Source: Oscillospiraceae bacterium
GTDB taxonomy: Bacteria > Bacillota > Clostridia > Oscillospirales > Oscillospiraceae
Direction of reading: 5' to 3'
DNA length: 64,000 bases
Assembly (NCBI GenBank): GCA_017458065.1
Contig: JAFTGD010000024.1
Location: 1-64,000, forward strand
In this document: one piece after another, positions 15,839 to 28,170 of the stretch
Layout: every line of letters starts with the position of its first letter
Position numbering within the stretch: position 1 is the stretch's first letter
The notes under the pieces: model-generated
Told to the model about the DNA's origin: nothing
Database searches by the model: none
Seen by the model: only the letters and a program-made list of their open reading frames with translations
Made by a program: the position numbers and the translations under genes

Positions 15839-18295
15839 TCAGGTTCCGGCATGACCGGCGCGGCCGATGTCGTAGACGCTGCGCAGGCGGATTTGCTCGG
15901 GCCGGCCCCGCAGGACGCGCACGCGGCGCTCGCCGGCGTTCATGTCGAAGAAGTTGTCGTCCAGCACGGTGTCTGCGCCGCAGCGGATCTCGACCGAGCG
16001 GGCGTAGGTCCGGGCGGAGACGACGATCTCGTCCCCCTCCAGACGCGCGCTCAGCTGCGGGTCGGCAAAGCGAAAGTGCTTCGGCGCACAGAAGAGCACC
16101 GTGCCCTCGCCGACTGTTTTGCCCGCCCCGTCAAGCAGCGCGTAGGCGTAGTAGCAGTCGTAGGTGTCCCTGTCGGAGAAGTCCTGCTCCGGCAGCCACA
16201 GCGCCGAGAGGGGGGCGATCTCGACGGGGACGGAGCCCTCTTCGAGGACGGAGGCGTCCGGCCTGCGCAGGCTCCAGCAGACCGTCCCGCGGAAAGGAAA
16301 CCGGGTCTCGTTGCTGATGTTCAGCCGGGCGCTCTTTTTGAGCGGGAAAGGCTCGGCGTTTACGTTGGGCTCCTGGGAGAGGATCGCCTCCTCGTGGCAG
16401 GAGACGAGCACCGGGGCAAAGAAGCGCCTGGCATAGTACTGCAGGGCCTTCCAGCGGCCGTAGTAGTCGATACAGGACCAGCTGGCCACCGGCCAGCAGT
16501 CGTTGAGCTGCCAGATCACCGCGCCCATGCAGCAGCCGCGGTGCCGGCGCCAGTGCTCCACGCCGTACTGCATGGCCTGCGCCTGCAGCAGCTGGGAGGC
16601 ATAGACCAGCGTGTCCAGGTCCGAAGGATAGAGATACATCTGGGACAGGTAAAAGACGATGCGGCCGTTGGCGGAGGCGTTGCGCTGGTGCTTCTCCATC
16701 ACATAGGAGAAGACATTGCGGTCTTCCGGAAGGGTGAAGCTTTCGATGGTCTCCATGCAGGGGAAGGACTGGAAGCCGAACTCGGATACGTAGCGGAAGA
16801 GATAGTTGCGGTAGTCGGTGAAGGGCTTGAGCCCGTGCCAGACGTCCCAGTAGTGCACGTCGCCCCGGGCAGGGTCCTGCGGCTCGTCAAAGCTGCCTCC
16901 GCTGGAAGGACTGGCCGGCCAGTAGAAGGCTTGCGGGTCCTCCTCTTTGAGGACCTTCGGGATCAGGTATTCGTACATCTTGATGTAATCCGCGATCTGG
17001 CGTTTCGTCCGGACCCATTCCCCCACGGCGACAAACTGCTCCATCTCGTTGTTGCCGCACCAGAGCGCCAGAGAGGGATGATGCCGCAGGCGGCGGATGT
17101 TGTCGGCAAACTCGGCGCGGATATTTTCCTCAAAGCTTTCCGACAGGTTGTACACCGCGCAGGCGAACATGAAGTCCTGCCAGACCAGCAGGCCCAGCTC
17201 GTCGCAGATGTCGTAGAACCAGTCGTCCGGATAATAGCCGCCGCCCCAGACGCGCACGCAGTTCATGTTGGCGGCGCGGGCGTCCTCCAGCAGACGGCGC
17301 GTCCGTTCGGGGCTCCTGCGGGGCAAAAGGTTGTCCTCGGGGATATAGTCCGCACCCATGGCAAAGATATCCACGCCGTTGACGCAGTGACAGAAGCTCT
17401 CGCCCCACTCGTCTCGGCGGCGGCTGACCGTCATGGTACGCAGGCCGATGCGCCGGTCCCAGCGGTCGAGAACGCGCCCTCCGCTGTCCAAGAGCAGGAC
17501 CTCCACACGATAGAGCGGCTGCCCGCCGAAGCCGGCTGGCCACCAGAGTTGCGGCTGGTCGATAACGATCTCGCAGTCCTCTCCCGCACCGGTGAAGACG
17601 CGCCCGTCCGGCCCGGTGACCGTGACGGCGAGCGCCGTCTTCCTGGAGGAGATCTGCTGCAGGCGGGTCTGCACACGCAAGACGACGCGGTTTTCTTCAT
17701 GCTGCTGCAGGACCAGCACATCGCGGATGCGGGCCGTGTCGATGCCGAGGAGGGTCATATCGCGCCAGATGCCGGCGTCCGGAAGACGCGGGCCCCAGTC
17801 CCAACCGAACATGCAGTGGGCCTTCCGCAGCAGAGGGAAGCCCCGCATCGCGTCGGAGCTGCCGTCGGCGGGGTTCTCGGCGTAGGCTTCTCGGAGATAG
17901 CGCGTCGGCGAGGCAAAGCGGACTTCGACCGTGTTCTCTCCCTCGCAGAGCAGGTCCCCGACGTCGAATTCCCAGATCCGGTGCATGTTGTCCGCGCTGC
18001 CCGCGGGGCGGCCGTTCACAAAAACGGCAGCCAGCGTGTCCAGCCCCTCGCAGCGCAGCAGGACGCGCTCATGCGCCAGAAGCGCAGGCTCCGCCGTGAA
18101 GCTGCGGCGATAGCGGAACTCGTGTTCCATCAGCTGCAGGGCGGCGGTCTCGTTGTCCCGATAGAAGGGGTCGTCGATCCGCCCGGCGCTCAGCAGGTCA
18201 TGATAGACCGAGCCGGGCACCGAGGCCGGGACGGTCCCCAAAGCGGTCCCGGGGATCTCCAGCGTCCAGGCCCCGTTGAGAGTTTGTCGGTTCAT
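15839..18295 (-). CDS. GH2 beta-mannosidase
   Basis: 818 residues from the ATG at 18295 (AAGGAA 8 bp upstream); the stretch upstream of it overlaps the GH1 gene. It matches GH2 beta-mannosidases: N-terminal LNGAWTLEIPGTALGTVPAS, a galactose-binding-like jelly roll, then the TIM barrel with RVWGGGYYPDDWFYDICDEL, the acid/base Glu in LALWCGNNEMEQF (about residue 420) and the nucleophile Glu in RYVSEFGFQSF. No signal peptide, so cytoplasmic: it trims terminal beta-mannose from imported oligosaccharides. It is the last gene of the GH3-GH1-GH2 series and ends at a strong terminator. Confidence 0.92.
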   Translation of the reverse strand: MNRQTLNGAWTLEIPGTALGTVPASVPGSVYHDLLSAGRIDDPFYRDNETAALQLMEHEFRYRRSFTAEPALLAHERVLLRCEGLDTLAAVFVNGRPAGSADNMHRIWEFDVGDLLCEGENTVEVRFASPTRYLREAYAENPADGSSDAMRGFPLLRKAHCMFGWDWGPRLPDAGIWRDMTLLGIDTARIRDVLVLQQHEENRVVLRVQTRLQQISSRKTALAVTVTGPDGRVFTGAGEDCEIVIDQPQLWWPAGFGGQPLYRVEVLLLDSGGRVLDRWDRRIGLRTMTVSRRRDEWGESFCHCVNGVDIFAMGADYIPEDNLLPRRSPERTRRLLEDARAANMNCVRVWGGGYYPDDWFYDICDELGLLVWQDFMFACAVYNLSESFEENIRAEFADNIRRLRHHPSLALWCGNNEMEQFVAVGEWVRTKRQIADYIKMYEYLIPKVLKEEDPQAFYWPASPSSGGSFDEPQDPARGDVHYWDVWHGLKPFTDYRNYLFRYVSEFGFQSFPCMETIESFTLPEDRNVFSYVMEKHQRNASANGRIVFYLSQMYLYPSDLDTLVYASQLLQAQAMQYGVEHWRRHRGCCMGAVIWQLNDCWPVASWSCIDYYGRWKALQYYARRFFAPVLVSCHEEAILSQEPNVNAEPFPLKKSARLNISNETRFPFRGTVCWSLRRPDASVLEEGSVPVEIAPLSALWLPEQDFSDRDTYDCYYAYALLDGAGKTVGEGTVLFCAPKHFRFADPQLSARLEGDEIVVSARTYARSVEIRCGADTVLDDNFFDMNAGERRVRVLRGRPEQIRLRSVYDIGRAGHAGT

Positions 18296-18344
18296 GTCAG
18301 TTCCTTCTCTGTTCCGTGGCGTCCGCTGCAGTGCAGCAGACGGT

Positions 18345-19712
<1,368 letters not shown>

Positions 19713-19822
19713 CTATTCCTCCGTTTTCTCTCAATCCCGATCGCCGGCCGGTCCGGCGGTCAGGTTTTTGTTCGCCATAGAAGAAGCGGGGCCGCCGGCG
19801 GCGGCCCCGCTCGCGTGCAGGA

Positions 19823-22096
19823 TCAAAGCGTGTTCAGGTCCTTCAGGATCTGTTCCAGCAGCTGCGGCGCGTTTTCATCGCCTCCGAAGCTGAGGATGCC
19901 GCGCAGCGGCATATATTTCAGCATGGCGAGGGTCATCTCGTCTGAGATCGCCTCCTTGGCGGCCTCGGTCGTCCCGTCCTCCGGCGCGGGCGCAAAGAGC
20001 GCGCGCATGGTGTCGAGAAGGGGCTTCAGGGCTTCGGTCGCGCGGGCGTCGGCAAGGATATCCCCGAAAATGCTGTCCGGCGTATAGTGCCGGGGGAGCT
20101 CTACCGTGGAGCTGACATGGACTTTGGCGCAGAGCGCGATATCCCGGGACGAGTGTCCGATCTCCACGGTGAACACACCGCTCTCCACATGCCAGTCGTG
20201 GATCTGTGTGTTCCAGTAGGCAAAGGCCCTCTTGTCCAGCGTGAAGGAGACCTCTTTTGCCTCGCCGGGCTGCAGGAAGACCTTCTCAAAGCCCTTCAGC
20301 TCGCGCACCGGGCGGAACACGGTGCTCTCGTCATCGCCCACGTAGAGCTGCACCACGGCCTTGCCCGCACGCTCGCCGGTGTTGGTCACGGTGACTGTGG
20401 CGGTCAGGGACTCCTGATCGGTGATGCTGTCGGCGCTCAGGCGCAGGCCGGAAAAGGTGAAGTCGGTATAGCTGAGGCCGTGCCCGAAGGGGAAGAGAAC
20501 ATTGGCTTCCTTCCGGTCGTAGTAGCGGTAGCCGACAAAGACGCCCTCGCGGTACTCCGCCGTATCGCCCTCGCCGCCGTAGAACAGATAGGAGGGGTTG
20601 TCGGAGAGCTTGAGGGGGAAGGTCTCCGGCAGGCAGCCGGAGGGACTGACCTCGCCAAACAGCACCCGGACCGTGGCGAGACCCACCGCCTGGCCGCCCA
20701 GATAGGCCTCCAGCACGGCTTTGACCTTGCCGATCCAGGGCATCTCGACGGGCGAGCCGTTGTGCAGCACAACCACTGTGTTGGGGTTGGCCTCGGCCAC
20801 GGCCTCGATCAGGCGGTTCTGGCAGTCGGGCAGGCGCATATGCGTGCGGTCATAGCCCTCGGACTCGTATACGTCGGGAAGCCCAGCGAACACCACGGCC
20901 GCCTTCGCCGCCCTCGCGGCAGCCACCGCCTCGGCGATCTGCGCCTCGGAAGCGTTGTCCCCGGCCACGCTGTAGCCCTGAGCATAGACGATATTAAGGG
21001 CCTCCGCCGCCTCCAGGGCGCTGGTGGTCCGGAAGCAGTTGATGTGTGAGCTGCCGCCGCCCTGGAAGCGGGGCTTCTCGGCAAACTCGCCGATGAAGGC
21101 GACTTTGTCCTCCCGGCCAAGCGGCAGGAGTTTGTCCTCGTTCTTCAGCAGTACCATGCAGTCGGCCGCGATCTCGGCCGCCAGAAGATGCTGCGCTTCT
21201 TTGTCCCAGGGGGTGTCCGGCTTCGCGTTCTCCGCATAGCGGAAGACAATGCTCAGGATGCGCTCGGCGGCCCGGTCCACCAGGGCCTCGTCCAGCCTGC
21301 CGGAGCGCACGGCCTCGACGATCTTGCGGTCGTTGACGCCGCCGGAGGCGGGCATCTCAAGATCCAGACCGGCTGCGACGCCGGCCACACGGTCGGAGAC
21401 CGCGCCCCAGTCGCTCACTACATAGCCCTCAAAGCCCCACTCGTCCCGCAGGACCTCGGTCAGCAGCCAGGGATTCTCGGAGGCGTAGACGCCGTTGAGG
21501 CGGTTGTAGGAGCACATGACCGTCCAGGGCTGCTCCTGCTTGACGGCGGTCTCGAAAGCGGGCAGGTAGATCTCGCGCAGCGTGCGCTCGTCGACATCGG
21601 AGGACGAACTCATGCGGCGGTGCTCCTGGGAATTGGCCGCAAAGTGCTTGATGCTGGTGCCGACGTTCCGGCTCTGCACGCCGTGGATAAAGGCGGCGGC
21701 CAGCTGGCCGGTCAGGTAGGGGTCCTCGGAGAAGTACTCAAAATTCCGCCCGCAGAGGGGGCTGCGCTTGATGTTGACCGCCGGCCCCAGCACCACGGAG
21801 AGCTTCTCGTGCTGGCAGGAGTCGCCGATGGCCTCGCCCATGCGGGTGAGCAGCGACCGGTCAAAGGACGCCGCAGTGGCGCTGGCTGCGGGGAAGCAGA
21901 CCGCCTTGATGCTGTCGTTGATGCCGAGATGGTCCCCCTCCACGTCCTGCTTCCGGAGCCCGTGAGGCCCGTCGCTGACCATGGTGGCGGGGATGCCCAG
22001 CCGCTCAACTGCCTTGGTGTGCCAGAAGTCCGCGCCGGAGCAGAGCCCGGCCTTTTCTTCCAGCGTCATGCGGGATACGAGTGCTTTGATGTCCAT
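19823..22096 (-). CDS. GH3 beta-glucosidase
   Basis: 757 residues: GH3 N-terminal barrel, C-terminal domain, then a fibronectin III-like domain (about residues 580-660, GKAVVQLYVGDDESTVFRPV). The nucleophile Asp is in YVVSDWGAVSDRVAG (about residue 229), and SIKHFAANSQEHRR is the conserved KHF substrate block. The typical GH3 ending RHYTPDSIFGDI is followed by an extra helical tail with MLKYMPLRGILSFGG. No signal peptide, so it cleaves imported beta-glucosides inside the cell. It starts 24 bp after the ABC ATPase stops. Confidence 0.95.
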   Translation of the reverse strand: MDIKALVSRMTLEEKAGLCSGADFWHTKAVERLGIPATMVSDGPHGLRKQDVEGDHLGINDSIKAVCFPAASATAASFDRSLLTRMGEAIGDSCQHEKLSVVLGPAVNIKRSPLCGRNFEYFSEDPYLTGQLAAAFIHGVQSRNVGTSIKHFAANSQEHRRMSSSSDVDERTLREIYLPAFETAVKQEQPWTVMCSYNRLNGVYASENPWLLTEVLRDEWGFEGYVVSDWGAVSDRVAGVAAGLDLEMPASGGVNDRKIVEAVRSGRLDEALVDRAAERILSIVFRYAENAKPDTPWDKEAQHLLAAEIAADCMVLLKNEDKLLPLGREDKVAFIGEFAEKPRFQGGGSSHINCFRTTSALEAAEALNIVYAQGYSVAGDNASEAQIAEAVAAARAAKAAVVFAGLPDVYESEGYDRTHMRLPDCQNRLIEAVAEANPNTVVVLHNGSPVEMPWIGKVKAVLEAYLGGQAVGLATVRVLFGEVSPSGCLPETFPLKLSDNPSYLFYGGEGDTAEYREGVFVGYRYYDRKEANVLFPFGHGLSYTDFTFSGLRLSADSITDQESLTATVTVTNTGERAGKAVVQLYVGDDESTVFRPVRELKGFEKVFLQPGEAKEVSFTLDKRAFAYWNTQIHDWHVESGVFTVEIGHSSRDIALCAKVHVSSTVELPRHYTPDSIFGDILADARATEALKPLLDTMRALFAPAPEDGTTEAAKEAISDEMTLAMLKYMPLRGILSFGGDENAPQLLEQILKDLNTL

Positions 22097-22120
22097 GAGA
22101 ATATGACCCTTTCGTTATTC

Positions 22121-22964
<844 letters not shown>

Positions 22965-22972
<8 letters not shown>

Positions 22973-23972
22973 TTTCGTACACCTCCCGCAATTTGTCAAC
23001 AGGCAAAATACAGCGATAGCTGCGGCCCTCGCCAAAGGGCTTTTCCGCGACAGCGTGGTAGCGGCATTCGTCGGTCGCATAGCGGCAGCGCTCGGCAAAG
23101 CGGCAGCCGCGCGGCGGCTTCTTGAGGTTGGGCGGAGTGCCGGGGATGGCGGTGAGCGTGGTGCCGCGGGTGCCCTCTTCCGGCACCAGGATCGAGCCCA
23201 TCAGCCCGTGCGAGTAGGGGTGGATCGGGTCGAAGACCATCTCTTTGGCGCTGCCCTTCTCCACGATCTGCCCGGCGTACATGACCATGATGTCGTCCGT
23301 CACGTTGTAGAGCAGCGGCAGCTCATGTGTGATGAAAAGCATGGACTTGATATAGCCTTTCTCCATCAGCTCGCGCAGCATCTTGATGACCATCTTCTGG
23401 CTGGTCACGTCCAGCGCGCTGGAGGGCTCGTCGGCGATCAGCACCTTGGGGGAGAGGATCGTGGACACGGCGATGACCGTGCGCTGTTTCATGCCGCCGG
23501 AGAGCTCTACCGCGTGTTTGTCCAGCACGTCCGCCGGCAGACCCAGCTCGGCAAAGCGGGCTTCGGCGCGGGCGCGTATTTCCTTCCGGTCCGCCTTTGG
23601 GTCGTGGGCGCGGATCACGTCCTCCACAAAGCGGATGATCTTCTGGGTGGGGTTGAGCGCGTTCATGGCTGCCTGGGGGATATAGGCGATCTCGGTGCCG
23701 AGGACCGTCTTGCGCACGGTGTCCGGATCCAGCCCGGAGATGTCCTTGCCGTCGATGATGATGTCGCCACTGATGTAGTGGAGCGGCGGGAAGTAATAGC
23801 CCATCATGCTCAGCGCCAGGGTGGACTTGCCGCAGCCGGACTCGCCGGCCACGCCGAGGCTTTTGCCTTCTTCGATCCGGAAGGAGACCCCGTCCACGGC
23901 GTAGACGTCCTCATGGAAGCGGGTGACGTATTTGGTTTTGAGGTCTTTGACCTCTAACATGATTTTTCCCAT
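22965..23972 (-). CDS. Oligosaccharide/oligopeptide-type ABC transporter ATPase (OppD-like)
   Basis: 335 residues. Walker [12 protein letters not shown], signature [10 protein letters not shown], Walker [13 protein letters not shown], and the Opp/Dpp C-terminal region with [18 protein letters not shown], the cysteine block that in some relatives holds an Fe-S cluster. It pairs with the overlapping OppF-like ATPase and the two upstream permeases. Opp-family transporters beside glycosidases are known to carry cello- and manno-oligosaccharides in other anaerobes. Confidence 0.94.
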
Positions 23973-23982
23973 CGTGTCCTCC

Positions 23983-25233
23983 TTAATCCCGCAGCGTGGG
24001 GTTAAACACCTGATCCAGACCGGTGTTCATCAGGTTCAGCGAGAACGAGATGAGCGTGATGGTCAGGATAACGGGGAAGTAAGCCCACCAGGAACCGTTG
24101 GTGTGCGCCGAGTAGAGCATAGCCCAGTTCATCATCAGGCCCAGCGTGGGCGTGACGGTGGTCTTCGGCCCCAGACCCAGCAGGCTCAGCTGCGCTTCGC
24201 TGAGGATGCCGGAGGAGACCTGCAGGATGAAAGCCATGACGACATAGGAGGCGATATAGGGCAGGATGTCGGTCGCGATGATGCGCACCAGGCTGTGGCC
24301 GGAGAGCTTGGAGAGGTTGACGTGGTCGCGGTTGCGCAGACTGATGACCTGTGAGCGGACCGAACGCGCCGTCCAGGTCCAGCTGGTAAAGCCGATGACG
24401 ATGGCCACCACGCTGGCGCCGCGCTGCTCCTGGCCGATGGAGTAGGAGATCAGGATCAGCAGGACAAAGCTGGGGATGACGGTGAAGATGTTGGTGATGA
24501 ACATGATGATGTCGTCCGCCAGACCGCCCACATAGCCTGCCAGCAGGCCCAGCGTCAGACCGATCAGCGTGGCGACGACGCCCGCGATCAGGCCGATGAT
24601 GATGGAGGTCCCGGTGGCCGAGACCAGCTCCTTCAGCACATCGCGGCCGAAGTTGTCCGTGCCGAGGGGCAGGCGCTTGACGTTTGCCACCTGACCGATG
24701 TTCACATAGTCCGTCTTGGTGACGGTGCCCTTTGTCACCGGGTCGCCCGTCGCCTCGTCGACATCGGTGATGGTCAGGGTGTCGGCGGCGCGCACCTGCA
24801 TGAGAGAGTTGTTCAGCCGTTTATAGTAGTTGCGCTTGGCATTGGTCATGCCGGCGGGCTTCAGGTCGCTGCTGTAGTTTGCAAACCACAGGTCCAGCAG
24901 CGTGTCCGTGTCCTCGATGTCCAGATCGCCCACGTCCACGCCCGCCGAGTCGAACCAGTCCAGCATGCTGATGCGGTCAGTATCGCTCAGCAGCTTGTCG
25001 AGGCGCTTGTCGTCGGCGTCGGCGAGACGGAGGGTCTCGGTGGAAGTGTTGAGCGCGTCATAGAGCGAGACATAGCTGCCCGGCCTTGCGAAGGTACCCA
25101 CGCCGATCATCTCGAGAGGGTTGCCGGGATTGAAGAAGGGATAGATCCAGATCGTCAGCAGGATCAGCAGAAAGATGATGAAACCGACAAGAAACTTGGA
25201 GGAGTGGAAGACCTGACGAAGCGTGTGTTTCAT
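23983..25233 (-). CDS. ABC transporter permease, OppC-like with large external insertion
   Basis: 416 residues, about 110 longer than typical OppC. TM1 is at about residues 13-33 ([20 protein letters not shown]). A hydrophilic segment (about 40-175), longer than the usual first extracytoplasmic loop and rich in [13 protein letters not shown]-like stretches, precedes the five-helix BPD-transport core, whose coupling loop is around [20 protein letters not shown]. The extra segment may contact the substrate or binding protein. It lies 10 bp upstream of the OppD-like ATPase. Confidence 0.92.
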   Translation of the reverse strand: MKHTLRQVFHSSKFLVGFIIFLLILLTIWIYPFFNPGNPLEMIGVGTFARPGSYVSLYDALNTSTETLRLADADDKRLDKLLSDTDRISMLDWFDSAGVDVGDLDIEDTDTLLDLWFANYSSDLKPAGMTNAKRNYYKRLNNSLMQVRAADTLTITDVDEATGDPVTKGTVTKTDYVNIGQVANVKRLPLGTDNFGRDVLKELVSATGTSIIIGLIAGVVATLIGLTLGLLAGYVGGLADDIIMFITNIFTVIPSFVLLILISYSIGQEQRGASVVAIVIGFTSWTWTARSVRSQVISLRNRDHVNLSKLSGHSLVRIIATDILPYIASYVVMAFILQVSSGILSEAQLSLLGLGPKTTVTPTLGLMMNWAMLYSAHTNGSWWAYFPVILTITLISFSLNLMNTGLDQVFNPTLRD

Positions 25234-25245
25234 AGCGATCCCTCC

Positions 25246-26253
25246 TTATACGTCGAACTGCGCGGCCTTGACGCGCGGATCGATGAAGCCGTAGATGATA
25301 TCCAGCAGGAAGGTCACGATCAGCACCATGACGGTGATGATCAGCGTTGTGGCCGAGATGAGCGGGTAGTCCGCCGCCGTGACGGCGGAGTACATCGTGC
25401 TGCCGAGGCCGGGGTAGGAAAAGATGATCTCGGCAACCAGCGCGCCGCCGATCATCGTGCCGATGGAGAGCGCGAGACCCGTCACCTGGGGCAGCATGGC
25501 GTTGCGGAACACATAGCCGACGATCTTCCTGTCCTTGATGCCCAGGAAGCGGGCATACTTGACATAGTCGGCGTTGAGCTCGTAGATGGACATGGAGCGC
25601 ATGCCGATGGCCTGACCGCCGATGGATACCAGAACCACTGACCAGAACGGAAGCTGGTAGTGGGAGATGACAGATTGAAAGAATTTCCAGCTGACGCTGG
25701 GGAGCAGGTCGAAGGCGTAGCCTCCGGAAACAGGTGCGATCTTCAGATTGACGGCAAAGATGACCAGCAGCGTCACCGCCATGCCGAAGGCGGGCACGTT
25801 GCTCAAAAACAAAGCAACCGGCAGAAGGACTTTGTCAAAGCCCTTGCGGATATAAGCGGCCAGCGCACCCAGAATGTTGCCCAGCAGCCAGCCCACCAAA
25901 ATCGCGGGCAGCTGCAGCCCGATGGTCCAGCCGATGGCGCTGGAGATGATGTCGCTCACTTTGCGCGGGTACTGGCTGAAGGAGGTGCCCAGAACGCCCC
26001 GGAACAGGTTCTTTACGAAGATCAGGAACTGCTGGAAAAGCGGCTTGTTCGTGCCGAACTCCGCTTCATAGCGCTTGTAGACCTCCTGGACGGCGGAAGC
26101 GTCGGTCATGCCGGAGGCCATCTTGCCCGTGATGGCGGCGACAGGGTCCGCGGGCATCAGCCGGGGCAAGATAAAGTTCAATATCACGGCGGCGACCAGT
26201 GTAAGCAAAAACCACAGGATCTTTTTGCCGAAATACTTGCGGTATCCTTTCAT
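25246..26253 (-). CDS. ABC transporter permease, OppB-like
   Basis: 335 residues from the ATG at 26253, which has AGGGGA 7 bp upstream (an alternative start lies 6 codons earlier). TM1 is [20 protein letters not shown], followed by a long external loop and the BPD-transport core; the coupling loop is [19 protein letters not shown]. It forms the channel with the OppC-like permease 12 bp downstream. A stem-loop separates it from the upstream binding-protein gene, a usual way to keep permease levels below binding protein levels. Confidence 0.93.
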   Translation of the reverse strand: MKGYRKYFGKKILWFLLTLVAAVILNFILPRLMPADPVAAITGKMASGMTDASAVQEVYKRYEAEFGTNKPLFQQFLIFVKNLFRGVLGTSFSQYPRKVSDIISSAIGWTIGLQLPAILVGWLLGNILGALAAYIRKGFDKVLLPVALFLSNVPAFGMAVTLLVIFAVNLKIAPVSGGYAFDLLPSVSWKFFQSVISHYQLPFWSVVLVSIGGQAIGMRSMSIYELNADYVKYARFLGIKDRKIVGYVFRNAMLPQVTGLALSIGTMIGGALVAEIIFSYPGLGSTMYSAVTAADYPLISATTLIITVMVLIVTFLLDIIYGFIDPRVKAAQFDV

Positions 26254-26282
26254 AATGTTTTCCCCTTTCACGATAAGAAAGG

Positions 26283-26310
26283 GGCCATGCCCCTTGGGAG
26301 AAGCATGGCC
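26283..26310 (-). terminator. Attenuating stem-loop between binding-protein and permease genes
   Basis: GGCCATGC/GCATGGCC stem (26283-26290 and 26303-26310), followed on the minus strand by CCCTTTCTTATC. Probably partial termination after the binding-protein gene. Confidence 0.6.
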
Positions 26311-26328
26311 GCTTTCAACATAACGGGA

Positions 26329-28122
26329 TTATCCGACGAGCTCGAGCTCGTACAGGGCTGCAATGCCGTAGCCGTCCGTGCAGTCGGCGGGCGGGATGCC
26401 GCGGCCGTCATCGCCGGCGGGGAAGTTGGTCCACACGCTCTCGTTGACAGCATGGAACACGGAGGGACGATACATCAGCGAGAAGCTGGGAACCTCGGTC
26501 AGGTAGATCTCGGTCAGCTGCGTGTAGAGGTCGATCAGGGCGGCCTCATCGGTGGTCAGCGGGATCTGCTTGATGAGGGCGTCGGCCTCTTCATTTACGT
26601 ACTGGCCCCAGTTGCCGCTCCAGTTGTTCTCGGCGCCGACAAAATCTTTGCCCATGAACTGGTTGACACGGCCCCAGGGATCAGAGGGAGCTGCGGAGTC
26701 GGGAGACCACATGTAGATGGCATACTCGGTCTGGTTCGGGTTGGTGAAAACGGTCTGATAGATATCCCACTCGGGATAGAGGGTGGTGATTTCCACGCCG
26801 ATCTTGTCACCGGCGGCGGCGACGACTTCCATCGAAGCCTGCCAATCGGTCCAGCCGTTGGGGCAGCAGGCGTTCAGGGAGATCTTCTCGCCGTTGTATT
26901 CACGCCAGCCGTCGCCGTCGGTATCGACCAGTCCGGCTTCATCCAGAAGGGCATTGGCGCCGTCGATGTCGTTGCCGGCCCACTGCAGATCGGCCACGGC
27001 GTCGTGGTCAAACAGGGCCTGCTCACCGGCGGTGGGGTTCATCAGAGAGCGGGGGACTTCGCCAAAGCTGGGGCTCTGGTTGGTCATGGCGTTGGCGATG
27101 ATGGTGTCATAGTCAACGGCCAGGGCGATGGCCTTGCGCAGGGCGGTGTTCTCGGCCAGGACGGGCAGGTTCATGTTGTACCACGCGGTGGGCATGGTCA
27201 GACAGACGCCGTAGGGGGCTTCTTCATAGTAGGTGGAGATGGGCAGGTCGTCCTCGAGCCAGAGGTTCTGGATGTTGCCGATGAACTGCTGGCAGACGTC
27301 GACTTCGCCGGCCTTCAGCGCGATCTCACCGGCGGGGTTGTCGGCGTAGATGGTGTGGGCGATGTACTTGGGAACGGGCAGCTTGCCCCACAGGGAAGCA
27401 TCCTGGCCCCAATAGTTGTCGTCACGGATCAGAACGACCTTCTGGTCGTCAGAGAAGTATTTGGTGTAGGGGCCGGACCAAACGACGTCGTCTGCGGCGT
27501 CGTTCAGGATGCCGATGGCGTCGCCGCCGTTGCGCTCCACAACGGTGTCAATCCAGGCTGCCTGCGCGATGAATCCGCCAACCAGGAAGTCGAGGACCTT
27601 CAGGGGGTTGATGGGCTGGCCGGCTTCGTTGAGCGCGGCATTGATGACGACGCCCAGGTCGCCGTCGGCCTCGACGGAGTCGATGTAGGCGCCATAGCCT
27701 ATGCCGACGGAGTTGCCGACCTCAACGCTGATGTCCCAGGTGCGGACGACGTCGGCGGCGGTGACGGGCGTGCCGTCGCTCCACTTGGCGGCGGGGTTCA
27801 GTGAGAAGCTCAGCTGGGTCATGTCGTCAGACCAGGTGTAGTCGCCTCCCGCCAGCAGGGGCAGGATGTTGCCGGTCATGAAGTCATACATATACAGCGT
27901 CTCGAACATCAGGGTACGGGAGCCGAATGTCTGGTTCGTGCAGGCCATGGCGTTGTTCTGGTTGGTTCCGATGGGGTTCCAGGTGTTGACGGTGCCCCAC
28001 TGCTGACCCGCAAAATACAGGGTCTCCTCGCGGGGCAGCTCGCTTACATCGTCGGCGAAGGCGACAGCGCCAAGCGACACGACCATGGTCAGTGCGAGCA
28101 GGATCGCTAAGATTTTTTTCAT
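26329..28122 (-). CDS. Extracellular solute-binding protein (SBP_bac_5 / OppA-like)
   Basis: 597 residues from the ATG at 28122 (AGGAGG upstream). Signal peptide ILAILLALTMVVSLGAVAFA with a signal-peptidase-I site and no cysteine, so it is not a lipoprotein, unlike most Gram-positive binding proteins. The mature part has the family-5 pattern: WNPIGTNQNNA, WSDGTPVTAADVVRTWD (about residues 100-116), NPAGEIALKAGEVDV and ALRKAIALAVDYDTI. It is expected to deliver beta-linked oligosaccharides to the downstream permeases. It is the first structural gene after the LacI gene. Confidence 0.92.
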   Translation of the reverse strand: MKKILAILLALTMVVSLGAVAFADDVSELPREETLYFAGQQWGTVNTWNPIGTNQNNAMACTNQTFGSRTLMFETLYMYDFMTGNILPLLAGGDYTWSDDMTQLSFSLNPAAKWSDGTPVTAADVVRTWDISVEVGNSVGIGYGAYIDSVEADGDLGVVINAALNEAGQPINPLKVLDFLVGGFIAQAAWIDTVVERNGGDAIGILNDAADDVVWSGPYTKYFSDDQKVVLIRDDNYWGQDASLWGKLPVPKYIAHTIYADNPAGEIALKAGEVDVCQQFIGNIQNLWLEDDLPISTYYEEAPYGVCLTMPTAWYNMNLPVLAENTALRKAIALAVDYDTIIANAMTNQSPSFGEVPRSLMNPTAGEQALFDHDAVADLQWAGNDIDGANALLDEAGLVDTDGDGWREYNGEKISLNACCPNGWTDWQASMEVVAAAGDKIGVEITTLYPEWDIYQTVFTNPNQTEYAIYMWSPDSAAPSDPWGRVNQFMGKDFVGAENNWSGNWGQYVNEEADALIKQIPLTTDEAALIDLYTQLTEIYLTEVPSFSLMYRPSVFHAVNESVWTNFPAGDDGRGIPPADCTDGYGIAALYELELVG

Positions 28123-28170
28123 GTGTTTTCCTCCTGTTTTCTTTTTTTGTAAAGGTGTTGCCACCGTTAC